Origin: Pelomonas sp039929605
GTDB taxonomy: Bacteria > Pseudomonadota > Gammaproteobacteria > Burkholderiales > Burkholderiaceae_C
Direction: 5' to 3'
Assembly: GCF_039929605.1 (NCBI RefSeq)
Contig: NZ_JBDSQX010000166.1
Span: 1-64,000 of the forward strand
DNA: 64,000 bases
Both the position numbers and the translations under genes were made by a program. The notes beneath the pieces were generated by a model. It had not been told where the DNA came from and did not search any database. It was given only the letters and a program-made list of their open reading frames with translations. Below, in pieces: positions 19,264 through 27,844 of this stretch (positions are counted from its first letter, which is position 1; the number at the start of each line of letters is the position of its first letter).

Positions 19264-19506
19264 CTACTGCACCGCTGCAGCGTCGTTCGGATCTTCAACG
19301 CCCACCAACAATCGGCTGATGGAACGACGCACGTGCCGAGACAGCGTTTCCCTGTCGATCTCAAGGCCGAACCTATTTTTGACCAACGCGCCGACTTGGC
19401 CGCTCATACCGGCCAGCGCCACGACATCGAAGTCATGTTTAGTGACGCCGCACAGGTCAGCTTCAAGCGGCGTGCAAATTTGGACTTCTCCGGAAATTAC
19501 ATGCAA
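19264..19506 (-). CDS. Small hypothetical protein
   Basis: This 80-residue frame has a balanced composition (MHVISGEVQICTPLEADL at the start) and no signal peptide or membrane segment. I do not recognise a family. It lies alone between the integrase and a DUF305 gene, and no convincing ribosome-binding site is visible. Overlapping plus-strand frames exist, so its coding status is uncertain. Confidence 0.4.
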   Translation of the reverse strand: MHVISGEVQICTPLEADLCGVTKHDFDVVALAGMSGQVGALVKNRFGLEIDRETLSRHVRRSISRLLVGVEDPNDAAAVQ

Positions 19507-19573
19507 CGCTTAAAATCGAGGGATTGAAACCCGTTGCGTGGTCCCAACTTCGCGCGCCTTTGGCATTGACGCG

Positions 19574-19981
19574 TCAAGGATGTTTCTTCAGCCATCCGTC
19601 AAGTTGTGCGATCTCCTTGGTCTGGTCCTTGATGATCTTTCGGGCCATTGCCTTGATCTCAGGTGACTTGCCGTGCTCGACTTCCGGCTTGGCCATGTCA
19701 ATGGCCTGCTGATGGTGCATCTTCATCATCATCGCGAAGTCCTTGTCAATGTCACCGCTCATTGACATGTTCTTCATAGCATCCATGCCGCTCATCATGG
19801 AGGTATGCATCTCCTTGGAAATTCCGGCGTGCATACCGGCCATGGGCTTGCCCATGGCACCGCTGGCAGGCATCGCCGGCATGCTTTGAGCGGCCGCCGT
19901 ACCAGCCGAAAGCGCGCTGAGCGCGGAAACGCTCAGACAAAGACTGAGGTGAACAAGATGTCGGAAAGGTGCGCGGTTCAT
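19574..19981 (-). CDS. DUF305-family exported protein
   Basis: The 135-residue protein has an N-terminal signal peptide ending around AGTAAAQ, so it is periplasmic. A methionine-rich middle (MHTSMMSGMDAMKNMSM) is followed by the DUF305 core DFAMMMKMHHQQAIDMAK and KIIKDQTKEIAQLDGWL. Methionine and histidine runs suggest copper or silver binding; DUF305 proteins are often found in metal-resistance loci. An FNR-like palindrome lies about 60 bases upstream of the ATG. The gene stands alone on the minus strand. Confidence 0.85.
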   Translation of the reverse strand: MNRAPFRHLVHLSLCLSVSALSALSAGTAAAQSMPAMPASGAMGKPMAGMHAGISKEMHTSMMSGMDAMKNMSMSGDIDKDFAMMMKMHHQQAIDMAKPEVEHGKSPEIKAMARKIIKDQTKEIAQLDGWLKKHP

Positions 19982-20034
19982 AGAATCTCCAGTGGATGGG
20001 AAAAGCCAGTCAGGACAGCCGTACCTCAGCCTAA

Positions 20035-20048
20035 CTGATCGGGATCAA
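20035..20048 (-). promoter_or_regulatory. FNR-like box upstream of the DUF305 gene
   Basis: The sequence CTGATCGGGATCAA differs from the consensus TTGATnnnnATCAA at one base. Its centre is about 60 bases upstream of the DUF305 start codon. A -10 hexamer at the ideal spacing is poor here, so function is uncertain. Confidence 0.45.
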
Positions 20049-20439
20049 TGACCATTTATTCAATGCTAAGTGTCGGCTGTTCATGACCAAGCGCTGTGAC
20101 CACGCTGTGGTGACGTAGGAAATGTCTGATGCGCTGCACAGACCTCTGATTTGCGCCATGCCAGCTCGACTGAAGGCTGCTGCCTCTGAACACGACAGGC
20201 TCGGCGCGGGAAGGCATCACCCGTGCAAAATCAATTCCGGCCCTCACCCATCCATCTGAGCTGAGGCGGCCGAATTACAAGCCGTCGGCTGGCATGCATC
20301 AAGGCCAGCACGCCACCGGCTGGGAGGTACCGGCACCGGCGAAGCGCCGCCGGCGAAGAAGGGCAACGGCGCGACCGCGCCGAGGGCAACCAGTAGACCG
20401 CACCGGCTTTGACGGGCCTCGGGTAGGTTCGGGAGGGGG
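20049..20439. other. Non-coding stretch
   Basis: I see no convincing gene, RNA or repeat in this 391-base interval. Short open frames exist on both strands, but they lack recognisable start signals or protein features. Confidence 0.5.
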
Positions 20440-20934
20440 TCAGTGCAGTCCATCGACCGATCTATGGCGCGCGGACTGCCGACGCACGAACCAAAGGGCT
20501 ATCGGCGGGACGATCAACCATTGAAGAAGCGGGGAGAGGCCGATTTCGAATCCCGGAATGAGCGGCATCGCGGACGAATAGGTCCAAGTTTGGACCCATT
20601 GCCCCCGCGTGGCCAGCCATTCAACCACTGCTGTGATCGCAATCCCCGCTGCGACGAACCCGGCCGCTTCGCGCCAAGACGGCACGCACACCCAACGGCG
20701 CCGCCGCGTGACGGCCATGATGCTTGCATGGGCCAGCAGCGTGATCACGGCATCCCCCAGCGTGGCCTGCAGGCAGGCGCTTATGACGGCTGAATGGGGT
20801 GCGGCGGCCATGCCCTCGAACAGAGGCGCTTGCAGGACTTCCCAAGGGAAGTTGAGAAGCAGCGCAAACACGACGAGATTGAACTCCGGCGTGGCAGTCA
20901 ACTCGCGAACGCGACGGATAGCGGTGTGGTCCAT
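20440..20934 (-). CDS. Hypothetical inner-membrane protein
   Basis: From the ATG at 20934 the product is 164 residues, with about four hydrophobic helices: FNLVVFALLLNFPWEVL, ACLQATLGDAVITLLAHASI (starting near residue 50), GFVAAGIAITAVVEWLA, and LLQWLIVPPIALWFVRR. The frame stays open upstream to 21162 but that part looks non-coding. There is no strong ribosome-binding site before the ATG. No family is recognised. Confidence 0.6.
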   Translation of the reverse strand: MDHTAIRRVRELTATPEFNLVVFALLLNFPWEVLQAPLFEGMAAAPHSAVISACLQATLGDAVITLLAHASIMAVTRRRRWVCVPSWREAAGFVAAGIAITAVVEWLATRGQWVQTWTYSSAMPLIPGFEIGLSPLLQWLIVPPIALWFVRRQSARHRSVDGLH

Positions 20935-21180
20935 AGGAGTCAGCGCGAGCGCACGGTTCCATCGGCAAGATACCCCGTTCCCCAGTGAGTAGCGCTCGAC
21001 GAGGCGCAGGTCCAGGCACCATTCAAGCAGCGGCACCCTCGGGACTTTCAAACCGCACCATGGGGTGAGGTAGTGCGTTCCTCCCCACACACCCAGGCAT
21101 TGACAGGAGTGCCCCAGGCACGCAGCTGGCGGACCTGCCTGTTCGTCGAGACCGAGTGTCATCCAACTCTACCCCTTACG

Positions 21181-21324
21181 CTACGCCCGTTGGTTCATGT
21201 GGGCCGCAAGCCGCGTGTGATCGTCCGGGTGTTCGAAGACACGCCCGGCGGAGCCTGTACCTGCCCATGGCTCTCCTGGTGCTGGGGAAGACTCCTTTGG
21301 TGCAGCCAGCGTGTCGATTCTCAT
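21181..21324 (-). CDS. Small protein coupled to the glucanase-like gene
   Basis: The ATG at 21324 overlaps the stop codon of the preceding glucanase-like gene as ATGA, a layout that favours translational coupling. The 47-residue product begins MRIDTLAAPKESSPAPGEP and ends VFEHPDDHTRLAAHMNQRA. It has no signal peptide or membrane helix. No family is recognised. It could be a remnant of a longer gene. Confidence 0.45.
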   Translation of the reverse strand: MRIDTLAAPKESSPAPGEPWAGTGSAGRVFEHPDDHTRLAAHMNQRA

Positions 21325-22637
21325 AGCCAGCCTTTCGTGAATCCCGCCCGCTGCAACCCCGCGACGACATAGGGGCAAGCGCGCATCAAGCGCCAGAGCA
21401 AATCAGAGCGGTGGTTCTCGCACATCAGCACCACCGGGCCTAGGTTGATGCCGAAGTGATAGGGCGACGTCCAGCCCACGTGGCCATCGATTTCGGCCTC
21501 GTCGGAAAAGCTCAGGTTGAAACTGCACCTGAAGCAGTATTCGCCCGTGATCTGGGGATACACGTCCTGAAAATGCTGCAGCGAAGGGAGCACGATCTCG
21601 GGCGCAAACGGCAGCGATGCAGCCACGGCCCAGGGTGCGACGGTCCCGTCGTCAGGTCCGTACGGTGCGCCGCGCGCCGCATAGTCGAAGAACGAGCGCT
21701 CGATGCCGTTGATGCGGCGAGTCGTCCAGCCCGGCCCGTCGCTCGCGGTCAGGCCCCAGAAGTTTTCACCGTAGCCTGCAAAGTTCAGCGGGTTGCGGAT
21801 GGCGTACTCACGCTGCACGTAGGTCGCGCGGCGGCTGTTCTCGCAGTAGTCGATGCCCTTGTCGCGCGCGAAGGCGTCCTGGATGCCGCGCATGTCGAGC
21901 CAGATGTGTGAATACTGGTGGATAAATAGCGGGCCGCCGTAAAGCAACTCGTGGCCGTAGATCGTTTTCCATTCGTAGGTTGAAGTCCAGGCCGTATAGC
22001 TCTCGGCCGGCAGCGGGTGCGTCGGCGAGCCCAGACCCAATACGTACAGCAAGGTGGCTTCGTCGTAGCCGCTCCAGCGGTAAGGCAGGAAGCCGCCTTC
22101 GGGCGTCCACCCATGCGTCACCGTCGCGGCACCGTTGCAAGCCCAGGCCCAATCGACGCGGCGGTACAGCGCGTCGGCCAGCGTACGCACGGCCTGCTCG
22201 TTTTCGTCTTCGTGGTCGAAGTACGCAGCGGCGGCCAGCATGCCGGCGAGGAGAAACGTGCTGTCGACGGTCGACACCTCGCACAAGCCTGCACGCTGGC
22301 CTGTGTTCATGTCCAGGAAGTGGTAGTAGAAGCCTTTGAATCCGGTTGCGTCAGGCGCTGTACCGTGTGGGCTGGCCCAGAAGAACCGCAGCAACGTCAG
22401 CGTGCGAGACACTGCATCAGTGCGCGTCATCCAGCCACGCTCAACCCCCACGGGATAGGCCGCCAGCGCAAAGCCCACCGCCGCAATGCTTGCGGGCGAA
22501 CCGGGCTGCGATTTATCGGCGACGAGACCGTTCGCGGGGTTGGTTTCGCGCACAAAGTACTCGAACGCGTGGCGCTGCAGGGCATCCAGGCGTGCGTCAC
22601 TGAAGGTCGGTGTATTGGCATGTTGCTGCTCAAGCAT
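21321..22637 (-). CDS. Glucoamylase-family protein (GH144-like, beta-1,2-glucan active?)
   Basis: The product is 438 residues from the ATG at 22637, which has GAGG just upstream. A TTG at 22646 overlapping the previous stop is an alternative. Sequence features such as LFIHQYSHIWLDMRG, NFWGLTASDGPG and GYDEATLLYVLGLGSPTHP fit the glycoamylase (pfam Glycoamylase) family. Characterised members of this group, now GH144, cut beta-1,2-glucans. No signal peptide is seen, so the enzyme may be cytoplasmic. The gene follows the DUF2090 gene closely and probably shares its operon. The true substrate is unproven. Confidence 0.82.
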   Translation of the reverse strand: MLEQQHANTPTFSDARLDALQRHAFEYFVRETNPANGLVADKSQPGSPASIAAVGFALAAYPVGVERGWMTRTDAVSRTLTLLRFFWASPHGTAPDATGFKGFYYHFLDMNTGQRAGLCEVSTVDSTFLLAGMLAAAAYFDHEDENEQAVRTLADALYRRVDWAWACNGAATVTHGWTPEGGFLPYRWSGYDEATLLYVLGLGSPTHPLPAESYTAWTSTYEWKTIYGHELLYGGPLFIHQYSHIWLDMRGIQDAFARDKGIDYCENSRRATYVQREYAIRNPLNFAGYGENFWGLTASDGPGWTTRRINGIERSFFDYAARGAPYGPDDGTVAPWAVAASLPFAPEIVLPSLQHFQDVYPQITGEYCFRCSFNLSFSDEAEIDGHVGWTSPYHFGINLGPVVLMCENHRSDLLWRLMRACPYVVAGLQRAGFTKGWL

Positions 22638-22642
22638 GCGCC

Positions 22643-23599
22643 TCAACCTGGCGGGGATCGCGTGGACGACGAGTCAGCAGAACGGGCCGCGGCTTTGGCG
22701 GCCTCGAAAACACTGACCCACAACCGGTAGCGGCGGGCGATTTCTGCCACCGCATCCTCGCGAGTGATTTTCTCGTCGCGCAAGGCGATCAACGGCTCCC
22801 AAAAGGTCGTTCGCCCTACCGCGAAACCGATGAATCCGGGCACGCCTGCCGCCGTCGTCAACCAGGCGCGAACGTGCTGCTCGTTCTCCCCGCGCCCGAG
22901 CACGATGCAACCCACGCTCGCGCGCCCGTCGCGCCGCGCCATCGCCACGATGCGCTCGCAGTCGGCCTTGCTGTCCAGGCCCTCGACCTTCCAGACATCG
23001 GCCTCGACCCCCGCATCCTGCAAGTCGCTGATGGCGCGCAGCATCAGTGCGGGCCTGAGCTTGCGGTCGTAGGCGCGAGCCTCCCCGCTGAAGCCTTCCA
23101 GCTGCTGCGGCGTGGCCGGTACGAGCAGCTCGAACATGAATCTTGATGGCCCATCCACAAGGGCTTCAGACAATGTGCGAAGGCGCGACGCCTGACGGTG
23201 GTTCACTGCCGCATCGCCTTCGGGGTTGTAACGCACCAGCACCTTGCAAAATGCTGGCGCGAAGTCTTGGATGTGCTGCGCGAAGTCAGCGCCGAACTCG
23301 AAGTCGAACTCGTCCTGCCCGCTCTTCTCGGTGGGCGCGCAGGTGATGACGCCGCCGTTTTTTGCGTCGCGCAAGATGTCGGCACCAAAGTGCTCGTCCA
23401 CCAGGACCCCGGCCTTGGATTTGTTAATGCCGTCGGCCACTGCGGCCGCAAAGCCGTCGTAGATCACGCGTTTGGCCGCGATGACTTGCGCGGTCTGTTC
23501 TGGCGCGAGTGCACCGGTCCAGCCGAACAGGCCACTCACAAACGACGCGCGGTGGTCGAAGGGCAGGATGTACAGGGGCTGGGTGTAGCCTGCGGGCAT
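22643..23599 (-). CDS. DUF2090 protein (IolC-type aldolase domain)
   Basis: The 318-residue protein begins MPAGYTQPLYILPFDHRASF and contains GVLVDEHFGADIL, RPALMLRAISDLQDAGVEAD, VWKVEGLDSKADCERIV and the phosphate-loop-like GFIGFAVGRTTFW. This is the DUF2090 domain, found alone or fused to 5-dehydro-2-deoxygluconokinase, where it acts as a 2-deoxy-5-keto-gluconate 6-phosphate aldolase. A free-standing protein of this kind probably splits or forms a phosphorylated sugar acid, but its substrate is unknown. The lysine in VWKVEGLD is a candidate Schiff-base residue. Confidence 0.82.
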   Translation of the reverse strand: MPAGYTQPLYILPFDHRASFVSGLFGWTGALAPEQTAQVIAAKRVIYDGFAAAVADGINKSKAGVLVDEHFGADILRDAKNGGVITCAPTEKSGQDEFDFEFGADFAQHIQDFAPAFCKVLVRYNPEGDAAVNHRQASRLRTLSEALVDGPSRFMFELLVPATPQQLEGFSGEARAYDRKLRPALMLRAISDLQDAGVEADVWKVEGLDSKADCERIVAMARRDGRASVGCIVLGRGENEQHVRAWLTTAAGVPGFIGFAVGRTTFWEPLIALRDEKITREDAVAEIARRYRLWVSVFEAAKAAARSADSSSTRSPPG

Positions 23600-23633
23600 G
23601 GTCTGCGCACCTCCTGGGTAGCTGGCCGATTGG

Positions 23634-23718
23634 CTAGTTCGGTGAAATCACGAGCGGGTTGTCGGGCAGTTCGTTGGCATTGCGCGCGCCTGCGGGAAAG
23701 TGCGCCACGCGCAGTCAA
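23634..23718 (-). pseudogene. C-terminal remnant of a TPM-domain protein
   Basis: Reading minus from about 23718 gives LRVAHFPAGARNANELPDNP and then LVISPN before a TAG. This matches the tail of the TPM protein at 49502-49996 (HFPADDRGNELPDKPVVL). A stop lies just upstream in frame, so only about 26 residues remain. It marks an old rearrangement behind the DUF2090 gene. Confidence 0.6.
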
Positions 23719-23994
23719 GCCATCTGATTTGCAGAATATGGCGCGACACGCAAAACGTCTGTGCGCTCGCGTACCTCGGGCACGACAAAGGCGGCGTCGC
23801 GTCGCAATAAGGTCATCATTACTACCGAGCGGGCCTGTGAGCTTTGGATCAGTGCAACGTGCTGCAGCGCACAGACGGGCTATGACCCCGCCCGTAGCCT
23901 TGGCCGCGAACGCCGCATAGGGATGCCGGAAGCGACATGTTTGTTGCTGGCGTTCTGCTTGCGGGACGGGATCGCGATGGCAGTGGAGATGCGA
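23719..23994. promoter_or_regulatory. Divergent intergenic region before the gnd-like gene
   Basis: This stretch separates the minus-strand DUF2090 gene from the plus-strand dehydrogenase and must hold at least the promoter of the latter. The frame of the dehydrogenase is open upstream to 23761 but lacks family features. No clear -35/-10 pair or operator was identified. Confidence 0.35.
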
Positions 23995-25020
23995 ATGCAG
24001 CTTGCGATGATCGGTCTGGGGCGGATGGGGGCGAGCATGGTTCGTCGCCTGATGAACAAGGGCCACAGATGTGTTGTTCACGACCGGAACCCTGCCCATG
24101 TGGCCAGCCTCCAGACCGATGGCGCCGAAGGCGCGGCGTCCGTGGCTGAGCTGGTTGCCAAGATGCCTCGGCCGCGCGCAGTCTGGCTCATGGTGCCGGC
24201 CGGTGCCGTGGATCAAGCCCTGGCGGAACTGGTGCCGCACCTGGACTCTGGCGATACGGTGATCGACGGTGGCAATTCGTACTATCGCGACGATATTCGC
24301 CGCGCCAGGGAACTGGCCGCAGCGGGTCTTCACCACGTCGATGTGGGCACGAGTGGCGGCGTGGCCGGCAAGGAGCGCGGCTACTGTTTGATGATCGGTG
24401 GCGATGACGATGTCGTGAAATGCCTGGAGCCGATCTTCATGGCGCTGGCGCCGGGTGCCGGCGCTGCGCAGCGAACTCCGGGGCGCAGCGGTGAACACAC
24501 TGGCGCCGAGCAAGGCTTCCTGCATTGCGGCCCGCACGGCGCGGGCCACTTTGTGAAGATGGTTCACAACGGCATCGAGTACGGTGTGATGGCGGCCTAT
24601 GCCGAAGGTCTGAGCATCCTGCGCAACGCCAACGTGGGCAAAGGCAGTCAGACCGCCGATGCCGAGACCACGCCGCTGCGTGAGCCCGAGTTCTACCAGT
24701 ACGAGCTGAACCTGCCGGACATCACCGAGGTCTGGCGCCGGGGCAGCGTCATCGGCTCGTGGCTGCTCGACTTGACAGCCGGCGCTTTGCTGCGCGACCC
24801 GCAGCTCCAGGCCTACGGCGGCCGTGTTTCCGATTCGGGAGAGGGCCGCTGGACGCTGCAGGCGGCCATCGACGAAGCGGTGCCGGCACATGTGCTCAGC
24901 GCCGCCCTGTATCAGCGTTTCGCGTCGCGGGGTGAAGCCGGCTATGCCAATCAGGTGTTGTCGGCGATGCGACATGAATTTGGCGGTCATGCCGAGAAAC
25001 CCCCAGGGGACTCCACATGA
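23995..25020 (+). CDS. gnd: 6-phosphogluconate dehydrogenase, decarboxylating, short form
   Basis: The best start is the ATG at 23995, six bases after GGAG, giving 341 residues opening MQLAMIGLGRMGASM with the Rossmann motif GLGRMG. The substrate-binding SGGVAGKERG and the catalytic KMVHNGIEYGVM (lysine and His-Asn-Gly) are intact. The length fits the short class of 6PGDH of about 300-340 residues, many of which prefer NAD. The enzyme turns 6-phosphogluconate into ribulose 5-phosphate and CO2 in the cytoplasm. The stop overlaps the HAD gene start as ATGA. It feeds the transketolase, phosphoketolase and transaldolase encoded nearby. Confidence 0.92.
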   Translation: MQLAMIGLGRMGASMVRRLMNKGHRCVVHDRNPAHVASLQTDGAEGAASVAELVAKMPRPRAVWLMVPAGAVDQALAELVPHLDSGDTVIDGGNSYYRDDIRRARELAAAGLHHVDVGTSGGVAGKERGYCLMIGGDDDVVKCLEPIFMALAPGAGAAQRTPGRSGEHTGAEQGFLHCGPHGAGHFVKMVHNGIEYGVMAAYAEGLSILRNANVGKGSQTADAETTPLREPEFYQYELNLPDITEVWRRGSVIGSWLLDLTAGALLRDPQLQAYGGRVSDSGEGRWTLQAAIDEAVPAHVLSAALYQRFASRGEAGYANQVLSAMRHEFGGHAEKPPGDST

Positions 25021-25745
25021 ACCGGAACGCGAGCGCCGATGTGGTGTTCTTGCTCGACGTCGACAACACGCTGCTCGACAACGACCGGATCATCGCCGAC
25101 CTTCGTGGTCACCTCCAAGCTGCATTCGGCGTTGCCAGCGCGGCCCGCTATTGGGCTGCCTTCGAAGCGCTGCGCACTGACCTCGGCTACGCCGACTATC
25201 TGGGCGCGTTGCAGCGCTACCGCGCCGACGCTGAGCGAGGCGATTCGGATGACGCCCAACTGTTGCTGATGTCGAGCTTTCTGATCGACTACCCCTTCGC
25301 CGATCGGTTGTATCCGGGCGCGCTCGATGTTATTGCGCACCTCGGCCGATCTGGCCCAACGGTGATCTTGTCCGATGGTGACGTGGTGTTCCAGCCGCGC
25401 AAGGTGCAGCGTTCGGGCCTGTGGGACGCGGTGGGTGGCCGTGTACTGATCTACGTGCACAAGGAGCAGATGCTCGACGAGGTTCAACGCATACACCCCG
25501 CGCGCCACTACGTAATGGTGGATGACAAGCAGCGGCTGCTGACAGCGATGAAATCCGTTCTCGGCGACCGCCTGACGACGGTGTTTCCACGCCAGGGCCA
25601 CTACGCTCTTGACCCGGCGAATGCCAAGCTCTACCCGGTGCCGGACGTCACTGTCGAGCAGGTTGGCAACCTGCTCGACAGTGACGCGGCCACGCTGTTT
25701 GCACTGCCTCGCGATGCGTCGCGAGGAGGTCCGCCGCCGAAGTAG
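25017..25745 (+). CDS. HAD-family hydrolase
   Basis: The 242-residue protein has the HAD motif I DVDNTLLDND near the N-terminus, motif II SDGD (VILSDGDVVF), and a motif IV region MVDDKQRLL. It is translationally coupled to the 6-phosphogluconate dehydrogenase gene by ATGA overlap. HAD enzymes of this kind are usually phosphatases acting on small phosphorylated metabolites. Context suggests a sugar phosphate, perhaps removing a by-product of the pentose phosphate steps, but this is inference. Confidence 0.85.
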   Translation: MNRNASADVVFLLDVDNTLLDNDRIIADLRGHLQAAFGVASAARYWAAFEALRTDLGYADYLGALQRYRADAERGDSDDAQLLLMSSFLIDYPFADRLYPGALDVIAHLGRSGPTVILSDGDVVFQPRKVQRSGLWDAVGGRVLIYVHKEQMLDEVQRIHPARHYVMVDDKQRLLTAMKSVLGDRLTTVFPRQGHYALDPANAKLYPVPDVTVEQVGNLLDSDAATLFALPRDASRGGPPPK

Positions 25746-25777
25746 GCGGCTGTGTGGCATTTCGATGAAGGCGCCCA

Positions 25778-27829
25778 TTAGCGGTTCAGCAGCACGCGTG
25801 CCCGCGACGCCACGTTGTCGATCGTGAAACCATATTCGCGCAGCAAGGTGTCGGCCGGGGCAGATGCACCAAAGCATTCAACACTGAGCACGTCGCCCCG
25901 GTCACCGACGTAGCGATGCCAGCCCTGCGCCACGCCCAGTTCCACGGCTAGCCGCGCTCCCACGATTGGTGGCAATACGCTATCTCGGTAGCTCTGCGGC
26001 TGCGCGTCGAACAGATCCCAGCTGGGCATCGACACACAGCGCACAGCGATGCCTTCGCCCTGTAGCTTCTCGGCGGCGGCAACGATCAAGGCGACCTCCG
26101 ATCCACTGGCGATTAGGATGAGCGTGGGCGGCTGGCCACCCGCGTCGCTGAGCACATAGGCGCCGCGGCGCAGGCCTTCGGCGCTGGCATGGCGGCCTCG
26201 GTCCAGCGTGGGCACCTCCTGCCGGGTCAGCGCGAGCAACACCGGACGCTGTCGGCTCTCTACGGCCACCTTCCAGGCCACCGCTGTTTCATTGGCGTCC
26301 GCCGGGCGGATCAGGGTGAGCCCCGGTATCGCGCGCAGGCTGGCCAGTTGCTCCACCGGCTGGTGCGTGGGCCCGTCTTCGCCCACGGCCAAGCTGTCAT
26401 GGGTGAACACATGGACGACATGCAGCTTCATTAACGCCGCCAGGCGGATGGCCGGCCGCATGTAGTCGCAGAAGATCAGGAAGGTGGCGCCGTAAGGAAT
26501 GAAGCCGCCGTGCGCGGCCAGGCCGTTGACGATGGCGCCCATCGCGTGTTCGCGCACGCCAAAGTGCAAGTTGCGACCGGCATGGCTCCAGCCGCCGCCG
26601 TTGGAACCTTGGGTGTCGTCAGTGTCGGTTGAAGCCGGGTTGAAATCGCCCCGGCCCTTCAGTGCGGTCTTGGTCGACGTGTCCAGGTCGGCTGAGCCAC
26701 CGGATAACGCGGGCAGCCGCGCGGCCATCGCGTTCATCACCTTACCCGACGCGACCCGCGTGGCCATGCCTTTGGCATCGGCAGGAAACGTCGGGATGTC
26801 GTCGTCCCAGCCGGAGGGCAGTTCCCCGCGCAGGCTGCACTGCAGTTCTGCGGCCAGTTCCGGAAACGCCAGGGCGTAGGCCGCCAGGCGTGCTCTCCAC
26901 ACGGCCTCGGCGTTCTGCCCGCGCGCCAGCGCCTCGCGCATGTGCACACCGGCCGCCTCGGGAATCAGGAACGACGGCTCAGCGGGCCAGCCGAGGCGCT
27001 GCTTGGTCAGCCGAACCTCTTCAACGCCGAGCGGCGAACCGTGGGCTTCGAAACTGTCGTGCTTGTTGGGTGAGCCGAATCCAATGTGCGTGCGCACCAG
27101 AATCAACGACGGTTTCGAGGCTTCCACCTGCGCGGCCTGCAAAGCGGCGGCTATCGCCTCGACATCGTTGCCATCCGCCACCGCCACGGTGTGCCAGCCA
27201 TAGGCTTCGAAGCGCGCGGCGCGATCTTCCGAGAACGCCATGTCGGTGCCGGCGGAGAGCGTCACGCGGTTGTCGTCGTACAGGCAGATCAGCTTGCCGA
27301 GTTTCAGATGCCCAGCCAGTGAGGCGGCTTCTGCTGCCACGCCTTCCATCAGGTCGCCATCGCCGACGATCACATAGGTGTGGTGGTCGATCACCACATG
27401 CCCTGGCCGGTTGTAGCGCGCCGCGAGTTGCGCTTCGCCGATGGCCAGGCCCACCGCGTTGGCGAAGCCCTGACCCAACGGCCCGGTGGTGACTTCGACG
27501 CCTGGGGTGTGCCCACGTTCCGGGTGGCCCGGAGCCTTGCTGCCCCATTGTCGAAAGGCCTTGATGTCGTCGAGCGAAAGGTCGTAGCCGCTCAGGTGCA
27601 GCAGGCTGTAGAGCAGCATCGAACCGTGGCCGGCAGACAGCACGAAGCGGTCTCGGTCAGGCCAGTCCGGGTTGTGCGGATTGAACTTGAGAAACCGCGC
27701 CCACAGCGCATAGGCCATCGGCGCGGCGCCCAGCGGCATGCCGGGATGGCCGCTGTTGGCCTTCTGAACGGCGTCCACCGAGAGAAAGCGCAGGGTGTCG
27801 ATGCAGAGCTGGTCGAGGGGGTTCGTCAT
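25778..27829 (-). CDS. tkt: Transketolase
   Basis: The 683-residue enzyme shows all transketolase landmarks: NSGHPGMPLGAAPM, the thiamine-diphosphate motif GDGDLMEGVAAEAASLAGH, LTHDS-like FTHDSLAVGEDGPTHQP, and HFGVREHAMGAI. It moves two-carbon units between sugar phosphates using thiamine diphosphate and a divalent metal, in the cytoplasm. The gene is last in a minus-strand run pgm remnant, xfp, ackA, tkt, lying 15 bases after ackA. Together with phosphoketolase and acetate kinase it would convert pentose and hexose phosphates into acetate with ATP gain. Confidence 0.96.
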   Translation of the reverse strand: MTNPLDQLCIDTLRFLSVDAVQKANSGHPGMPLGAAPMAYALWARFLKFNPHNPDWPDRDRFVLSAGHGSMLLYSLLHLSGYDLSLDDIKAFRQWGSKAPGHPERGHTPGVEVTTGPLGQGFANAVGLAIGEAQLAARYNRPGHVVIDHHTYVIVGDGDLMEGVAAEAASLAGHLKLGKLICLYDDNRVTLSAGTDMAFSEDRAARFEAYGWHTVAVADGNDVEAIAAALQAAQVEASKPSLILVRTHIGFGSPNKHDSFEAHGSPLGVEEVRLTKQRLGWPAEPSFLIPEAAGVHMREALARGQNAEAVWRARLAAYALAFPELAAELQCSLRGELPSGWDDDIPTFPADAKGMATRVASGKVMNAMAARLPALSGGSADLDTSTKTALKGRGDFNPASTDTDDTQGSNGGGWSHAGRNLHFGVREHAMGAIVNGLAAHGGFIPYGATFLIFCDYMRPAIRLAALMKLHVVHVFTHDSLAVGEDGPTHQPVEQLASLRAIPGLTLIRPADANETAVAWKVAVESRQRPVLLALTRQEVPTLDRGRHASAEGLRRGAYVLSDAGGQPPTLILIASGSEVALIVAAAEKLQGEGIAVRCVSMPSWDLFDAQPQSYRDSVLPPIVGARLAVELGVAQGWHRYVGDRGDVLSVECFGASAPADTLLREYGFTIDNVASRARVLLNR

Positions 27830-27844
27830 GGCAACTCCGGTTGG

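Noticed and set aside
19516..19530. ATTGAAAC-like end of a CRISPR repeat
   Set aside because: Only one copy is present and there are no spacers or cas genes nearby.
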